DNA of 64,000 nucleotides from an uncultured Collinsella sp. Lineage in GTDB: Bacteria; Actinomycetota; Coriobacteriia; Coriobacteriales; Coriobacteriaceae. This document shows, piece by piece, positions 8,033 to 18,353 of the stretch; position 1 is the stretch's first letter; every line of letters begins with the position of its first letter. The notes under the pieces were generated by a model. The model had not been told where the DNA came from and did not search any database. It worked only from the letters and a program-made list of their open reading frames with translations. Location: the NCBI GenBank assembly GCA_900759045.1, contig CAAETU010000079.1:51696-115695 (forward strand). Reading direction: 5' to 3'. The position numbers and the translations under genes were made by a program.

Positions 8033-9286
8033 ATGAAAAGACGCGAACATACATACGGTTATGAGGATGCTGCGGGCGTCACGCCGCCGCCCTGGACGGG
8101 ACCGGCGGTGGGCCTCATGGATCTCGATGCATTTTTTGCGAGCGTAGAGATGCTCGATCATCCCGAGTGGCGCGGCAAGCCGCTCATCGTGGGTGGCGAT
8201 GCCGATTCCCGCGGCGTCGTGTCCACCTGCTCATACGAGGCGCGTCGCTTTGGCGTGCACTCCGCCATGCCCTCGGCCGAGGCACAGCGCCTCTGTCCGC
8301 AGGCCATTTGGACGCATGGGCATTTCGATCGCTACCACGAGATCAGCGCGCAGGTCATGGCGATTCTCGCCGATGAGACACCGCGCGTGGAGCGCGTGTC
8401 CATCGACGAGGCCTTTATCGATATCACACCGGGCCGCTTTGCACCCGAAGACCCGCTGCTGGTTGCGCGGCGTATAAGCGACCGCGTGGCAGCACTGGGA
8501 GTGACCTGCTCCATTGGCGTGGGCTGCAACAAGACGGTCGCAAAGATCGCAAGCGAGCGGGACAAGCCGTTTGGGCTGACCATCGTGCGCCCCGGAACCG
8601 AGCAGCGCTTTTTGGCCGCGCTGCCGGTATCTGCCATGAGCGGCATCGGGCGCTCGGCCGAGGAGCGACTGCGCCGCATGCGCATCTACACGCTCGGCGA
8701 GCTGTCACGCGCACCGGAATCTACCCTGGCATCTATTTTTGGTGTCAACGGCGAACGCATGCGCCAGCGTGCGCTGGGACTCGAAATCTCCGAAGTCACG
8801 AGCCTTGATGAAGAGCGCGAGGTCAAGTCGGTCAGCAATGAACGCACCTTTGCGAACGATTTAACTGAGCGCGGGGACATCGAAGCGGCGATTGCACTAT
8901 TGGGAGAGTCAGTGGGACGCCGCCTACGCCGCCAAGGACTAACGGGCGCCACGGTGACGCTCAAGCTCAAGTATTCGTATGGAAGCGGTCGCTCGGCACA
9001 GCGCCGGCTGCCACATCCGACCGACGATGAGAACATTTTTGTGGCGGTGGCGCTCGAGCTGCTCGACAACATCTGGCAGGAAGGCATGCATGTGCGCCTG
9101 GCGGGCATCGGCATGAGCGACTTCGACCATCAGGGCGGCATCCAGACCGACCTGTTCTGCGAAATCGACGACCGCGGAGCCCAATCCAGCGACCGTCGCG
9201 ACCTCTCAGTCGCTATCGACGCCGTCCGAGACAAGTTCGGCGACACCGCCCTATCCTTCGGCCGTCAATCCCGCTTCAACGATTAG
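8033..9286 (+). CDS. dinB: DNA polymerase IV (Y-family translesion polymerase)
   Basis: DinB copies past damaged template bases with low fidelity. The 417 residues show the palm motif GLMDLDAFFASVE with metal ligand Asp30, YEARRFGVHSAMPS (about 68-81), and the second carboxylate pair in RVSIDEAFID (Asp125, Glu126). Little-finger residues follow after about 245. QTDLF near residue 378 matches the beta-clamp-binding consensus. It is the only plus-strand gene in the first 29 kb and diverges from rpsP. The start has no ribosome binding site but sits at the expected transcription start. No convincing LexA box is visible. Confidence 0.95.
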   Translation: MKRREHTYGYEDAAGVTPPPWTGPAVGLMDLDAFFASVEMLDHPEWRGKPLIVGGDADSRGVVSTCSYEARRFGVHSAMPSAEAQRLCPQAIWTHGHFDRYHEISAQVMAILADETPRVERVSIDEAFIDITPGRFAPEDPLLVARRISDRVAALGVTCSIGVGCNKTVAKIASERDKPFGLTIVRPGTEQRFLAALPVSAMSGIGRSAEERLRRMRIYTLGELSRAPESTLASIFGVNGERMRQRALGLEISEVTSLDEEREVKSVSNERTFANDLTERGDIEAAIALLGESVGRRLRRQGLTGATVTLKLKYSYGSGRSAQRRLPHPTDDENIFVAVALELLDNIWQEGMHVRLAGIGMSDFDHQGGIQTDLFCEIDDRGAQSSDRRDLSVAIDAVRDKFGDTALSFGRQSRFND

Positions 9287-9350
9287 TCACTTAGGCAAAA
9301 AGAAAACCGGGCAGCTGCGAATGGAGCAACTGACCGGCGAACGGTAGAGG

Positions 9351-9384
9351 GTAGCTAAAAAAGCCCCGTCCCAAATTAGCTACT
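9351..9384 (-). repeat. REP-like element, third copy, at the 3' end of rsfS
   Basis: All 34 bases (beginning GTAGCTAAAAAAGCCCC on the plus strand) are identical to 1331-1364. It abuts the rsfS stop codon (9383-9385), as the copy at 1333-1364 overlaps the ppsR stop. Read in the rsfS direction it is an imperfect hairpin with a T run inside and could double as a terminator. Confidence 0.85.
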
Positions 9385-9838
9385 AGAGAAGGTCGAGGGG
9401 AAGCTGGGGGGCGTCGCCCCAGAGCTTCTCGAGACGGTAGAACTCGCGCGCCTCGGGAGTGAAGACGTGGACGACGACCGAACCGTAGTCCATGAGCATC
9501 CAGGTCTTCTGCTCGCGACCCTCGATGGAAAACGGGTGCTCGCCGCAAGCCTCGGCGACCTTCTCCTCAATCTCGTCGACGATGGAATCAACCTGGCGGT
9601 TGTTGATGCCGGTAGCGAGGACAAAGTAGTCACACACATCGGAAAGCTCAGTCAGGTCGAGCACCTGAATGTCCTCGCCTTTCTTGTCGTAGGCGGCCTG
9701 CGCGGCGGCGCGGGCGACATCCTCGGCGGCGACGCCGCTCGCGGACAGCGAGGCAGCGGTGCGGTCGGACGTGGCAACGAAACTCTTGTGCTCCACACCT
9801 TCAAGAATCTGCTCGTCGGTCATGGTCTCGTCGGCCAT
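9383..9838 (-). CDS. rsfS: ribosomal silencing factor RsfS
   Basis: RsfS binds L14 on the 50S subunit and blocks subunit joining when nutrients are scarce. The 151-residue protein carries the family domain from about residue 42: DIQVLDLTELSDVCDYFVLA, GINNRQVDSIVDEIEE, WMLMDYGSVVVHVFTPEAR and FYRLEKLWGDAPQL. An N-terminal extension of about 35 residues precedes it. The ATG at 9838 follows AAAGAGG. It ends the obg-nadD-yqeK-rsfS run, the usual order. Confidence 0.95.
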   Translation of the reverse strand: MADETMTDEQILEGVEHKSFVATSDRTAASLSASGVAAEDVARAAAQAAYDKKGEDIQVLDLTELSDVCDYFVLATGINNRQVDSIVDEIEEKVAEACGEHPFSIEGREQKTWMLMDYGSVVVHVFTPEAREFYRLEKLWGDAPQLPLDLL

Positions 9839-9865
9839 GGAATACCTCTTTCTAGACAGCCCGAG

Positions 9866-10474
9866 CTAGCGCAGCTGGGCGTAATGGTTGTAAATCGTAA
9901 TAGCCGTGGGATAAAGATAACGCCCGGTCTGGATCACATAGACCAGACCCTGCGCAAAACAGGAGAAGAACAACTCATCGAGTGAGGAATTCCCCACCAT
10001 CTTGCGCAGCGCATGGGCATAATCGCCGTGGCGGTTGGGTTCGATGGCATCGGCCACAAAGACCACCATATCGAGCGGCGTCATGTCGCAAGCGCCCACG
10101 GTGTGACGGTCGACAGCCTGAAAGACCGCCGGCGACAGCTCGGGAAAAAGCTGCGGAAGCTCATAGGCGGCAACCGGGCCATGTAAAAGCGGCGTCGCGG
10201 CAGACGGAGAGCCGGCAATCTTAATGCCGTAATGTAGAGCGCGCGTGACCAGCTCGTCGTCGGAGAGCACCTTGTCCCAGTCATGGATCAGGCCGGCGGC
10301 AGCGGCATCAAAGCGGTCGACACCGTACACCTCGGCTAGGTGCAACGCAGTCTCGGCAACCCCGAGCGAATGCACGTAGCGCTTACGCTTATCCTTCATG
10401 CGCACATCGAGCAACTCGTGGATACGCGTCAAGAGAGCGCGCTCGTCGTCCTCAAACTGTTCTTCTACCGACAA
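9866..10474 (-). CDS. yqeK: HD-domain hydrolase YqeK (predicted Ap4A hydrolase)
   Basis: YqeK-family HD proteins hydrolyse diadenosine tetraphosphate symmetrically to ADP. The 202 residues show RYVHSLGVAETALHLA (about 33-48), the HD pair in AAGLIHDWDK (about 60-69), LLHGPVAAYEL and DRHTVGACDMTPLDMVVFVADAIEP, which supply the metal-binding His and Asp residues. Translation appears to start at TTG 10474 behind GGGGGAGA. It lies between nadD and rsfS, the usual neighbours. The biochemical activity is from the family, not shown here. Confidence 0.9.
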   Translation of the reverse strand: MSVEEQFEDDERALLTRIHELLDVRMKDKRKRYVHSLGVAETALHLAEVYGVDRFDAAAAGLIHDWDKVLSDDELVTRALHYGIKIAGSPSAATPLLHGPVAAYELPQLFPELSPAVFQAVDRHTVGACDMTPLDMVVFVADAIEPNRHGDYAHALRKMVGNSSLDELFFSCFAQGLVYVIQTGRYLYPTAITIYNHYAQLR

Positions 10475-10486
10475 CGTTCTCCCCCA

Positions 10487-11164
10487 TCAATCAAAATCTT
10501 CTTGCCCAAGATCGGCATACAGGCCGCGCTTACGGATATAGCCGAGCACGGACTCACTCGTAAGATAGCGCACGCTCATGCCGCGAGCAACCCGCTTGCG
10601 AATGTTGGTCGAGCTAATCGCCAGCGCCGGAATCTGAATATAGCGAACGTCGAATGGCAGTCCCGATTCCTTAATCCGCGCCCGGGCCGTATCGATGTCA
10701 AAGCCGGGACGCGTCGCAGCAATAAAGGTTGCCAGTTCGGCAATCTCATCTGCATTGTGCCAGGTCACAATATCGATAATCGCATCGGCACCCGTAATAA
10801 AATAAAGCTTCACCTGTGGCGGGTAAAACTCGCGAAGGGCACGCAGCGTATCGGCTGTGTAGGTGACACCGGCACGATCGATCTCGAAGCGGCTTGCCAA
10901 AAAGGCCGGGTTCGCGGCGGTCGCGAGGACTGTCATGGCATAACGGTCCTCAGCAGGCGTCACCGGTTTGTCGAGCTTAAAGGCAGGCGAGCCCGCAGGC
11001 ATAAAGAGCACGGCGTCCAAGTCAAGGGACTCACGCGCCTGCTCAGCGGTTACCAAGTGCCCGTAATGAATCGGGTCAAAGGTACCGCCCATAATGCCAA
11101 GCCGAAACTCGTGCCCATCCTTGATGGGAAGTTCAGGCAATCCGATTCCACCGCGCAGCGACAT
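10487..11164 (-). CDS. nadD: nicotinate-nucleotide adenylyltransferase
   Basis: NadD joins ATP and nicotinate mononucleotide to make deamido-NAD in NAD synthesis. The 225 residues include the nucleotidyltransferase signature LGIMGGTFDPIHYGHL (about 22-37), with its HxGH-type motif, and the second signature ISSTNIRKRV (about 186-195). About 20 residues precede the usual start of the fold; the ATG at 11164 is used because GAGGGCGAG lies upstream and no internal ATG precedes the signature. It is 3 bp downstream of obg. Confidence 0.95.
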   Translation of the reverse strand: MSLRGGIGLPELPIKDGHEFRLGIMGGTFDPIHYGHLVTAEQARESLDLDAVLFMPAGSPAFKLDKPVTPAEDRYAMTVLATAANPAFLASRFEIDRAGVTYTADTLRALREFYPPQVKLYFITGADAIIDIVTWHNADEIAELATFIAATRPGFDIDTARARIKESGLPFDVRYIQIPALAISSTNIRKRVARGMSVRYLTSESVLGYIRKRGLYADLGQEDFD

Positions 11165-11167
11165 GGC

Positions 11168-12667
<1,500 letters not shown>

Positions 12668-12670
12668 CTA

Positions 12671-12715
12671 CAAAAAAGAGGGAGACCCTTGAATCCTAAA
12701 ACTCAAGTGCCTCCC
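12671..12715 (-). terminator. intrinsic terminator between rpmA and obg
   Basis: In the transcript GGGAGGCACTTGA pairs with TCAAGGGTCTCCC (12 of 13 pairs counting one G-U) around a 10-base loop, followed by TCTTTTTTG. It stops 15 bases before the obg start and would make rplU-rpmA more abundant than obg and later genes. Confidence 0.8.
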
Positions 12716-12740
12716 ACATATGTGCTCTATGAAGGGTGAA

Positions 12741-12998
12741 TTACGCGTTCGCGAGCGGGCGTACGCTGACCCTGTGCTTGATACCCTTGTGGAACTCAAC
12801 GGTACCGTCGACCAGCGCGAACAGCGTGTCGTCCTTGCCACGGCCAACGTTCTCACCCGGGTGGATGTGCGTGCCGTGCTGACGGACGAGAATCGTGCCC
12901 GTGGTTACCGTCTGGCCGGCATAGCGCTTCGTGCCAAGGCGCTGACCGCGGGAGTCACGGCCATTACGGGAGGAACCGAGTCCTTTTTTGTGTGCCAT
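12741..12998 (-). CDS. rpmA: 50S ribosomal protein L27
   Basis: L27 contacts the peptidyl-transferase centre and tRNA ends. The 85 residues match the family throughout: [20 protein letters not shown] at the start, then [18 protein letters not shown] (about 27-44), [20 protein letters not shown]. There is no N-terminal extension of the Firmicutes cleavage type; the protein starts directly with MAHKKG. It follows rplU by 33 bp and is followed by a terminator. Confidence 0.97.
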   Translation of the reverse strand: MAHKKGLGSSRNGRDSRGQRLGTKRYAGQTVTTGTILVRQHGTHIHPGENVGRGKDDTLFALVDGTVEFHKGIKHRVSVRPLANA

Positions 12999-13031
12999 TG
13001 TGTATACCTACTCTTTCGTTACGAGTGTAAT

Positions 13032-13406
13032 CTACTCGGCGACGGGAGCCTCGGCAACAGCCTCAGCCTCTGCCTTGACAGCCTTCTTGGCGCGGGAGGT
13101 AGCCTGAACCTTCACGATCTTCAGCTTGGTGAGCTGCTGACGGTGACCCTTCAGACGACGATAGCGCTTGCGCTTGTGGAACTTGAAGACCAGCTGCTTC
13201 TCGCCCTTGAACTGCTCAACGATCTGAGCGGTAACCTTGGCCTTGGCCAGCTTGTCGGGATCGGTGACGATCTTCTTACCATCGTTGAGGAAGATAACAG
13301 GCAGGGTGATCTTATCGCCCTCATTGCCCTCGATCTTCTCGACGGTGATGACATCGTCGGTGGCGACCTTGTACTGCTTGCCGCCCGTGTTAACGATTGC
13401 GTACAT
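13032..13406 (-). CDS. rplU: 50S ribosomal protein L21
   Basis: L21 binds 23S rRNA domain VI near L20. The ATG at 13406 (behind GAAGGGCAAG) gives 124 residues opening MYAIVNTGGKQYKV, the family start; a frame seven codons longer was rejected. The conserved KFHKRKRYRRLKGHRQQLT stretch is near residues 74-92. An Ala/Glu-rich tail of about 20 residues ends the protein. It is the first gene of the rplU-rpmA-obg group and has a good promoter just upstream. Confidence 0.97.
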   Translation of the reverse strand: MYAIVNTGGKQYKVATDDVITVEKIEGNEGDKITLPVIFLNDGKKIVTDPDKLAKAKVTAQIVEQFKGEKQLVFKFHKRKRYRRLKGHRQQLTKLKIVKVQATSRAKKAVKAEAEAVAEAPVAE

Positions 13407-13448
13407 GTTTACTTGCCCTTCATGCATCAGTTAGTGCAACAGCCGAAT

Positions 13449-13477
13449 ATAGTAGCAGGCGATAATACCCCCGTCAA
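13449..13477 (-). promoter_or_regulatory. promoter of rplU-rpmA-obg
   Basis: TTGACG (-35, 13472-13477) and TACTAT (-10, 13449-13454) are 17 bp apart on the minus strand. The -35 overlaps the stop codon of the upstream DUF2344 gene. The predicted leader is about 36 nt. Confidence 0.65.
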
Positions 13478-14286
13478 CGAGTATGTGGAGCAAATCCACA
13501 AGTTCGCACAGGTATGGGGCTGACGAGTCGGCCCTCGTCGTCCTCGCATGCTTGATTCTGACGCTCGACATCGTAGGAGCAGATGGTCACGAGGTCTTGC
13601 ATACCGGTGGAAACAATAGGTGCATCGACGCCCGGGGTCAAGCCCTGCAACAAAACATCAGCTGCGGAAAGCAAAATTTCCGGACGCATGGAGCCCTCGT
13701 TGTCGGCATGGGTGTCGAGCATGAGCACCAGATGGTCCGGGCGCTCCCCTGCCGTGAGCTCATAGCCCACGAGCGTGTGGTCAAGGTCTAGGCGTTTGCT
13801 CTTCTTACCACGCGCGTAGTCGATGCCGTGGCCCGCGCGCAGCGTATCGATAGCACGACGCACCTCGTCGGCGGAGGCCGGTGCCTCAGGGTCAAGATGC
13901 AGGTCGATACGATAGGACAGACGCGTGAGCTGCGCCGTCAGCGCCGGTGTGCGCACGTCGATGTATGCCGCCTTGATGGGGGCCAGATCGGCCGGAGATG
14001 CCGCCGCCAGGCGCTCAAACGCCTCGTCGAGCGCGACGAACTCGGTCATAAACAGGTCATACCACTCGCAGGTCGACGACGTTCCCACCGGCAACGCCGA
14101 CGAAAAGCCCACGCGCATGTGCGGGGAGAAACCCTGCGTCACGGCGTAGGGCAGCCCCGCGCGACGCACGATGCGCTCAATGGTATGAATCACTTCGAGA
14201 TGGCCCAGGTACTTAAGACGGTCGCGCTTGCCATAGCGAACGCGAAGCCTAAAGAGCGTGGAGTTGTCGGTCAAGCGCTCACTCAT
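13474..14286 (-). CDS. TIGR03936 family (DUF2344) radical-SAM-linked protein
   Basis: This family is nearly always encoded beside a TIGR03960 radical SAM protein; its biochemical role is not established. The 270 residues show the typical opening FRLRVRYGKRDRLKYLGHLE (residues 12-31), the segment GLPYAVTQGFSPHMRVGFSSALPVG (about 44-68, quoted only in part elsewhere), and a C-terminal domain with little similarity. The ATG overlaps the stop of the upstream gene as ATGA, showing translational coupling. The order before rplU is typical of Actinobacteria and Firmicutes, where an RNase E/G gene can also be present; none is seen here. Confidence 0.88.
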   Translation of the reverse strand: MSERLTDNSTLFRLRVRYGKRDRLKYLGHLEVIHTIERIVRRAGLPYAVTQGFSPHMRVGFSSALPVGTSSTCEWYDLFMTEFVALDEAFERLAAASPADLAPIKAAYIDVRTPALTAQLTRLSYRIDLHLDPEAPASADEVRRAIDTLRAGHGIDYARGKKSKRLDLDHTLVGYELTAGERPDHLVLMLDTHADNEGSMRPEILLSAADVLLQGLTPGVDAPIVSTGMQDLVTICSYDVERQNQACEDDEGRLVSPIPVRTCGFAPHTR

Positions 14287-16160
14287 GCGCGATCACCCAC
14301 CAATACGTTCTTGGCATGGAGCGTGGGGCAGATTCCACAGCCGGTGCACGACGTGCGGGTGCAGTCGGGCGTCGTGACACCCTCCAGCGAGCGGCGGTAC
14401 TCGCGCTCGAGAAAGCCGCGCGAGCAGCCGGGGCTCACGTGCTCCCAGGGCAGATGCCAGTCCAGCCCATAGGGCAGGTGCACGAGCTCGTTGAGGTCGA
14501 TGCCGTTTTTGGCCGCCGCCTCTTTCCAGTTATCGAGCGAAAAATGCTCCACCCAGGCGTCAAAACGCGAGCCCGCACGCCAGGCGTCGATGATGACCGG
14601 CGTCATGTCACGGCCGGCGCGAGACAGCGCGGCCTCAACGAGCGAGGTCTCGGCATCGTGGTAGTGCACGCGTACGGCGCGGTTGCGCACGCTCGTGATG
14701 AGCAGCTTTTGGCGACGCTTGACGTCATCGTAATCGAGCTGCGGGCACCATTGGAACGGCGTGGCGGCCTTGGGGATAAACACCGACACCGAGATGGACA
14801 CCGAGATGGAGCCGCGACGCGCCTTGGGAACCACGGAGCGGCCGAGCTCGAGCACATGGTCGGCCAGGTTGGCGATGGCCACGATATCCTCGTCGCGCTC
14901 GCCGGGAAGGCCCATCATAAAGTAGAGCTTCATGCGGTTCCAACCAGCCTCGAAGGCCGCCTTGGCCGCACGGTCCAAGTCCTCCTCGGTCACGTTCTTG
15001 TTGATGATGTCGCGCATGCGCTGACTGCCGGCTTCGGGAGCAAACGTCAGGCCGCCCTTCTTTTCGCCGGCGACCGACTCGGCCATATCCACGCCAAACG
15101 AATCCAGGCGCTGCGAGGGAATGGACACGCGAATGCCCGTATCTTCCAGACGGCGGTTAAGGCGACCGAGCACATCGCGGATGCAGGAGTGATCGGTGGT
15201 CGAAAGCGAGGTAAGCGACACCTCGTCATAGCCGGTCTTTTCCAGGCCCTGGATCACCGAGGACACAATCTGGTCGGCCGAGCGCTCGCGCACCGGGCGA
15301 TAGGTCATGCCGGCCTGGCAAAAACGGCAGCCGCGGGCACAACCGCGCAGAATCTCGATCGACAGGCGGTCGTGAACGAGCTGCGCGTAGGGCACGCACG
15401 ACTGCGACAACGGATTGGTAGCGCCAAAGTCCTCAACGACGCGCTTGTAGACCACCGGTGGGACGTCCTTGCCTTCGCGCGGCACGGTGTAGCCATGCGG
15501 CGAGCAGGGCTCGTCATGGCGCACCTCGTAGAGCGACGGCACATAGGTGCCACCGACCGTCGCGAGCTGCTCGACAATCTGAGCGCGCGAGACGCCCTCG
15601 TCGCGCAAGCGGCGATGCAGCTGGCAAACCTCGAGCAGCGACTCCTCGCCCTCGCCAATGAGGATGGCATCGAAGAAGGCTGCATACGGCTCGGGGTTAT
15701 AGACCGAGGGACCACCGGCAATGATGATGGGGTCGTCCTCGGTGCGGTCGGCCGCCAGCAGCGGAATGCCGGCTAGATCGAGGGCCTCGAGAAAGTTTGT
15801 CACGGCCATCTCATGCGGCACGTGCATGCCGACGATATCGAACGAGGCCACGGGTGCTGCGCCCTCGAGCGACAGCAGCGGGATACCAGCCTCGCGCATG
15901 GCATCGCCCATATCGGGCCACGGCACATAGCCGCGCTCGCAGGAAATGCCCTCGGCCTGATTGAGGATGTTGTACAGGATGGCAATACCCTGGTTGGGCA
16001 GGCCAACCTCGTACACATCCGGGTAAATCATGCAGCAACGATAGTCGGCATCGGCCTTGGAGAGCGTGCCCCACTCATGGTCGATATAGCGACTCGGCTT
16101 CTCGACCTTTGCGAGCAGGGGCTCAATCAAATGAAAACAGTCTTGGTACACAGCGCGCAA
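14283..16160 (-). CDS. TIGR03960 family B12-binding-like radical SAM protein
   Basis: This is a radical SAM enzyme with an unknown substrate. The 625-residue protein has an N-terminal cobalamin-binding-like domain (PDVYEVGLPNQGIAILYNIL, about 48-67), the [4Fe-4S] cluster motif in EILRGCARGCRFCQAGM (Cys x3 Cys x2 Cys, about residue 275-285), and a C-terminal Cys cluster CTRTSCTGCGICPTLH. The start appears to be TTG at 16160 behind AGGGG. It overlaps the DUF2344 gene by 4 bp. Together they probably act on one RNA or protein target, but that is inference. Confidence 0.9.
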   Translation of the reverse strand: MRAVYQDCFHLIEPLLAKVEKPSRYIDHEWGTLSKADADYRCCMIYPDVYEVGLPNQGIAILYNILNQAEGISCERGYVPWPDMGDAMREAGIPLLSLEGAAPVASFDIVGMHVPHEMAVTNFLEALDLAGIPLLAADRTEDDPIIIAGGPSVYNPEPYAAFFDAILIGEGEESLLEVCQLHRRLRDEGVSRAQIVEQLATVGGTYVPSLYEVRHDEPCSPHGYTVPREGKDVPPVVYKRVVEDFGATNPLSQSCVPYAQLVHDRLSIEILRGCARGCRFCQAGMTYRPVRERSADQIVSSVIQGLEKTGYDEVSLTSLSTTDHSCIRDVLGRLNRRLEDTGIRVSIPSQRLDSFGVDMAESVAGEKKGGLTFAPEAGSQRMRDIINKNVTEEDLDRAAKAAFEAGWNRMKLYFMMGLPGERDEDIVAIANLADHVLELGRSVVPKARRGSISVSISVSVFIPKAATPFQWCPQLDYDDVKRRQKLLITSVRNRAVRVHYHDAETSLVEAALSRAGRDMTPVIIDAWRAGSRFDAWVEHFSLDNWKEAAAKNGIDLNELVHLPYGLDWHLPWEHVSPGCSRGFLEREYRRSLEGVTTPDCTRTSCTGCGICPTLHAKNVLVGDRA

Positions 16161-16169
16161 AAGAAACCC

Positions 16170-17099
16170 CTAAGCAGCGAGATCGGATGCGTCCTCAAAG
16201 GGACCCATGGGACGAGTAGCGCCGGCAACCGTGGTCACCAGGTCGCGAACGCGCGAGAACGTGGCGGCAGCCACCTCGTTGGCACGGCTGTAATCGATGT
16301 CGCGCTCATACAGCGAAACGAGCGCACGGCCCATACCATAGGTGCCCGCGGCGGCGGTCAGCGCCTTGACGACAAACCCGATATGCGGCGTCTGCTTTAC
16401 CAGGGCGCGGGTGACGGCGCGGAGCACCAAGCCGCCGGCAAGCACGCCCGCGACCTCGTAGCCGCGCTCGGGCTTAATACCGCGTCCAAAGATGGCCGCG
16501 AGCTCAAAGAGCATGCCCACCTGCGCCAGCGCCATAACGGGATAATCGGCCCCCGGCAAAAACACCAGCGCACCCGTCGCCATATTGGTAAGCGCGCACG
16601 AGGTGATGATGCGGTTGGCGGCGGCGATACGCATAAAGGCAAAGTTCGCCGCAAAGGCTGTCTCCTTGTCCGTGCGGTCGAGAATCCAGCGAGCGAGCGT
16701 CTCGAGCAGATACGTCTTATCGGTAGCCGCCACCGCGCCGAGCATGGGCGTGGACTCCTGGATAAAAGGCACCTCGACAGCGGACTCGGCCAGCACGCAC
16801 ACGGGGGCGCCGGCAATCACGAGTTCCTGCACGGCGCTCTCAAGGCGGTCAGACCCGCACGAAAGCACCAGCACCACATCGGTATCGGTCTTGGGGACGA
16901 TACGGTCCTCACCCAGGCGCTCAACGCGCACAATGCCCGACGTCGTCTGCGGCACGAAGGCATCGCGCACCGTCTCGACCAAAAAACGCGAGGCAGACGA
17001 ATCGAGGTAGACGGACACGCGAACCGGCGTGTCGGAATCCTTCTTGGTGGTCGCGCCCATCTTAAAGACACGGGTCAGCTTGTCCACGGGAATCTTCAT
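16170..17099 (-). CDS. DUF697-like membrane-associated protein
   Basis: I recognise only a DUF697-like region. The 309-residue protein has an N-terminal Rossmann-like or NTPase-like half with no Walker motif (DTDVVLVLSCGSDRLE, about 71-86). A second half carries hydrophobic helices with AAANRIITSCALTNMATGAL and GADYPVMALAQVGMLFELAA, which resemble DUF697. It ends with a short Ser/Asp tail. The ATG at 17099 has GGAGGGG upstream. It lies directly after rodA in the elongation block, which hints at a link to cell shape, but no function can be assigned. Confidence 0.65.
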   Translation of the reverse strand: MKIPVDKLTRVFKMGATTKKDSDTPVRVSVYLDSSASRFLVETVRDAFVPQTTSGIVRVERLGEDRIVPKTDTDVVLVLSCGSDRLESAVQELVIAGAPVCVLAESAVEVPFIQESTPMLGAVAATDKTYLLETLARWILDRTDKETAFAANFAFMRIAAANRIITSCALTNMATGALVFLPGADYPVMALAQVGMLFELAAIFGRGIKPERGYEVAGVLAGGLVLRAVTRALVKQTPHIGFVVKALTAAAGTYGMGRALVSLYERDIDYSRANEVAAATFSRVRDLVTTVAGATRPMGPFEDASDLAA

Positions 17100-17117
17100 A
17101 GCAAACCCCTCCAGCGG

Positions 17118-18344
17118 TTACGCGGCGCCCGAACGATGCCGCCATATGGATTGTACGATACCCACCGTCAGCAACTGAATCATCATCGAGGACGAACCAA
17201 AACTAATAAATGGCAGCGGAATACCGGTAATCGGCATCATGCCAATGCACATGCCGATGTTCTCGAAGGTCTGGAACGCCCACATGCCGACGATGCCCAC
17301 GCACGATAGGCGCAAGAACAGCGACTCGCACTTAAAGGCAACGCGGATCGTCGAGAAAATCAGCAGCACGTAGAGGCACAGGAGCAAAAAGGAGCCGCAG
17401 AAGCCGAACGTCTCGGACAGGAAGGCGAAGACGAAGTCGGTGTGGAACTCGGGCAGAAAGCCACCGGCAGACTGCGTCGCATGGCCCAGCCCTTTACCGA
17501 AAAAGCCACCCGAGCCGACGGCAATGAGCGACTGCTGCAGGTTGTAGGCATCATCCGAATCGGCATTATCGGGGTCGATAAAGACGGTCAGTCGGTTCAT
17601 CTGGTACTGCTTGATCAAAACGTCATGGCCCAAAAGAGAATCGAGCACCGAATCGAGCGCCAGGATGAGCGCCACCAGGCCCACAAGCAGCGCCAAGGTC
17701 GACAGCACCCATTCGCGACGCGCACCGCTCATGCAGATCACAACGGCACCCGACACCAACACGACCAGGCCCGAACCCAGGTCGCCCATGGCGACGACGG
17801 CCAAAAACGGAACGGAGAGCATGCCACAGAGCTTAATGTAGTCGCGGGCGGTATCGATGCGGCCGTTGTACTGCGAACCAAGCGTGGCGATAAAGAAGAT
17901 CGTGATGAGCTTGGCAAGCTCGACCGGTTGGAAGGTAAGGCCGATACCGGGAATCTTGATCCAGCCCGTCATGCCCAGACCGCCCGTATAGGACAGACCC
18001 GGAATCTTAGGCGAGAAAATCACAATGAGATCAATGACGAGCAGCGCCGTCGAGAAGTTAGAGATGCCGCGCAGATCGGTACGCCAGACGAGCACCGCAA
18101 GCACCGTACCGATGCCGATGCCCAACAGGTGGCGCGAGAATGAGGCGTCGGCCTTAAACTGCGAGGCCGACCAAATGATGATGGCACCATAGGCTACGAG
18201 CGCCAAGGCTGCCAGCAGCACGCCGATGTGCACCTTCTGGCGAAACGTACCGCGCGAGGCCGAAAGCTGCTTGTTGACACGGTCCAGGCTGCTGCGAGAA
18301 CCGGTTTTAGTTGAGCGGAACAGGTCCGCCGGCGAAAAATCCAT
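17118..18344 (-). CDS. rodA: RodA, SEDS peptidoglycan glycosyltransferase
   Basis: RodA polymerises lipid II during lateral wall synthesis, as partner of PBP2. The 408 residues begin with about 40 cytoplasmic residues, then about ten membrane segments. The SEDS signatures are IKIPGIGLTFQPVELAKL (about 128-145) and AVGSGGFFGKGLGHATQSAGGFLPE, with the FVFAFLSETFGF loop and PLPFISFGSSSMM at the end. It follows mrdA by 9 bp, with GATAGGAGG upstream of the ATG at 18344. FtsW is the alternative, but the mre-mrdA context favours RodA. Confidence 0.94.
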   Translation of the reverse strand: MDFSPADLFRSTKTGSRSSLDRVNKQLSASRGTFRQKVHIGVLLAALALVAYGAIIIWSASQFKADASFSRHLLGIGIGTVLAVLVWRTDLRGISNFSTALLVIDLIVIFSPKIPGLSYTGGLGMTGWIKIPGIGLTFQPVELAKLITIFFIATLGSQYNGRIDTARDYIKLCGMLSVPFLAVVAMGDLGSGLVVLVSGAVVICMSGARREWVLSTLALLVGLVALILALDSVLDSLLGHDVLIKQYQMNRLTVFIDPDNADSDDAYNLQQSLIAVGSGGFFGKGLGHATQSAGGFLPEFHTDFVFAFLSETFGFCGSFLLLCLYVLLIFSTIRVAFKCESLFLRLSCVGIVGMWAFQTFENIGMCIGMMPITGIPLPFISFGSSSMMIQLLTVGIVQSIWRHRSGAA

Positions 18345-18353
18345 CGCAACCTC

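Noticed and set aside
8036..8062. LexA (SOS) box near the dinB start
   Set aside because: CGAAC is present but the spacing to GGTT does not fit the actinobacterial CGAAC-N4-GTTCG form.
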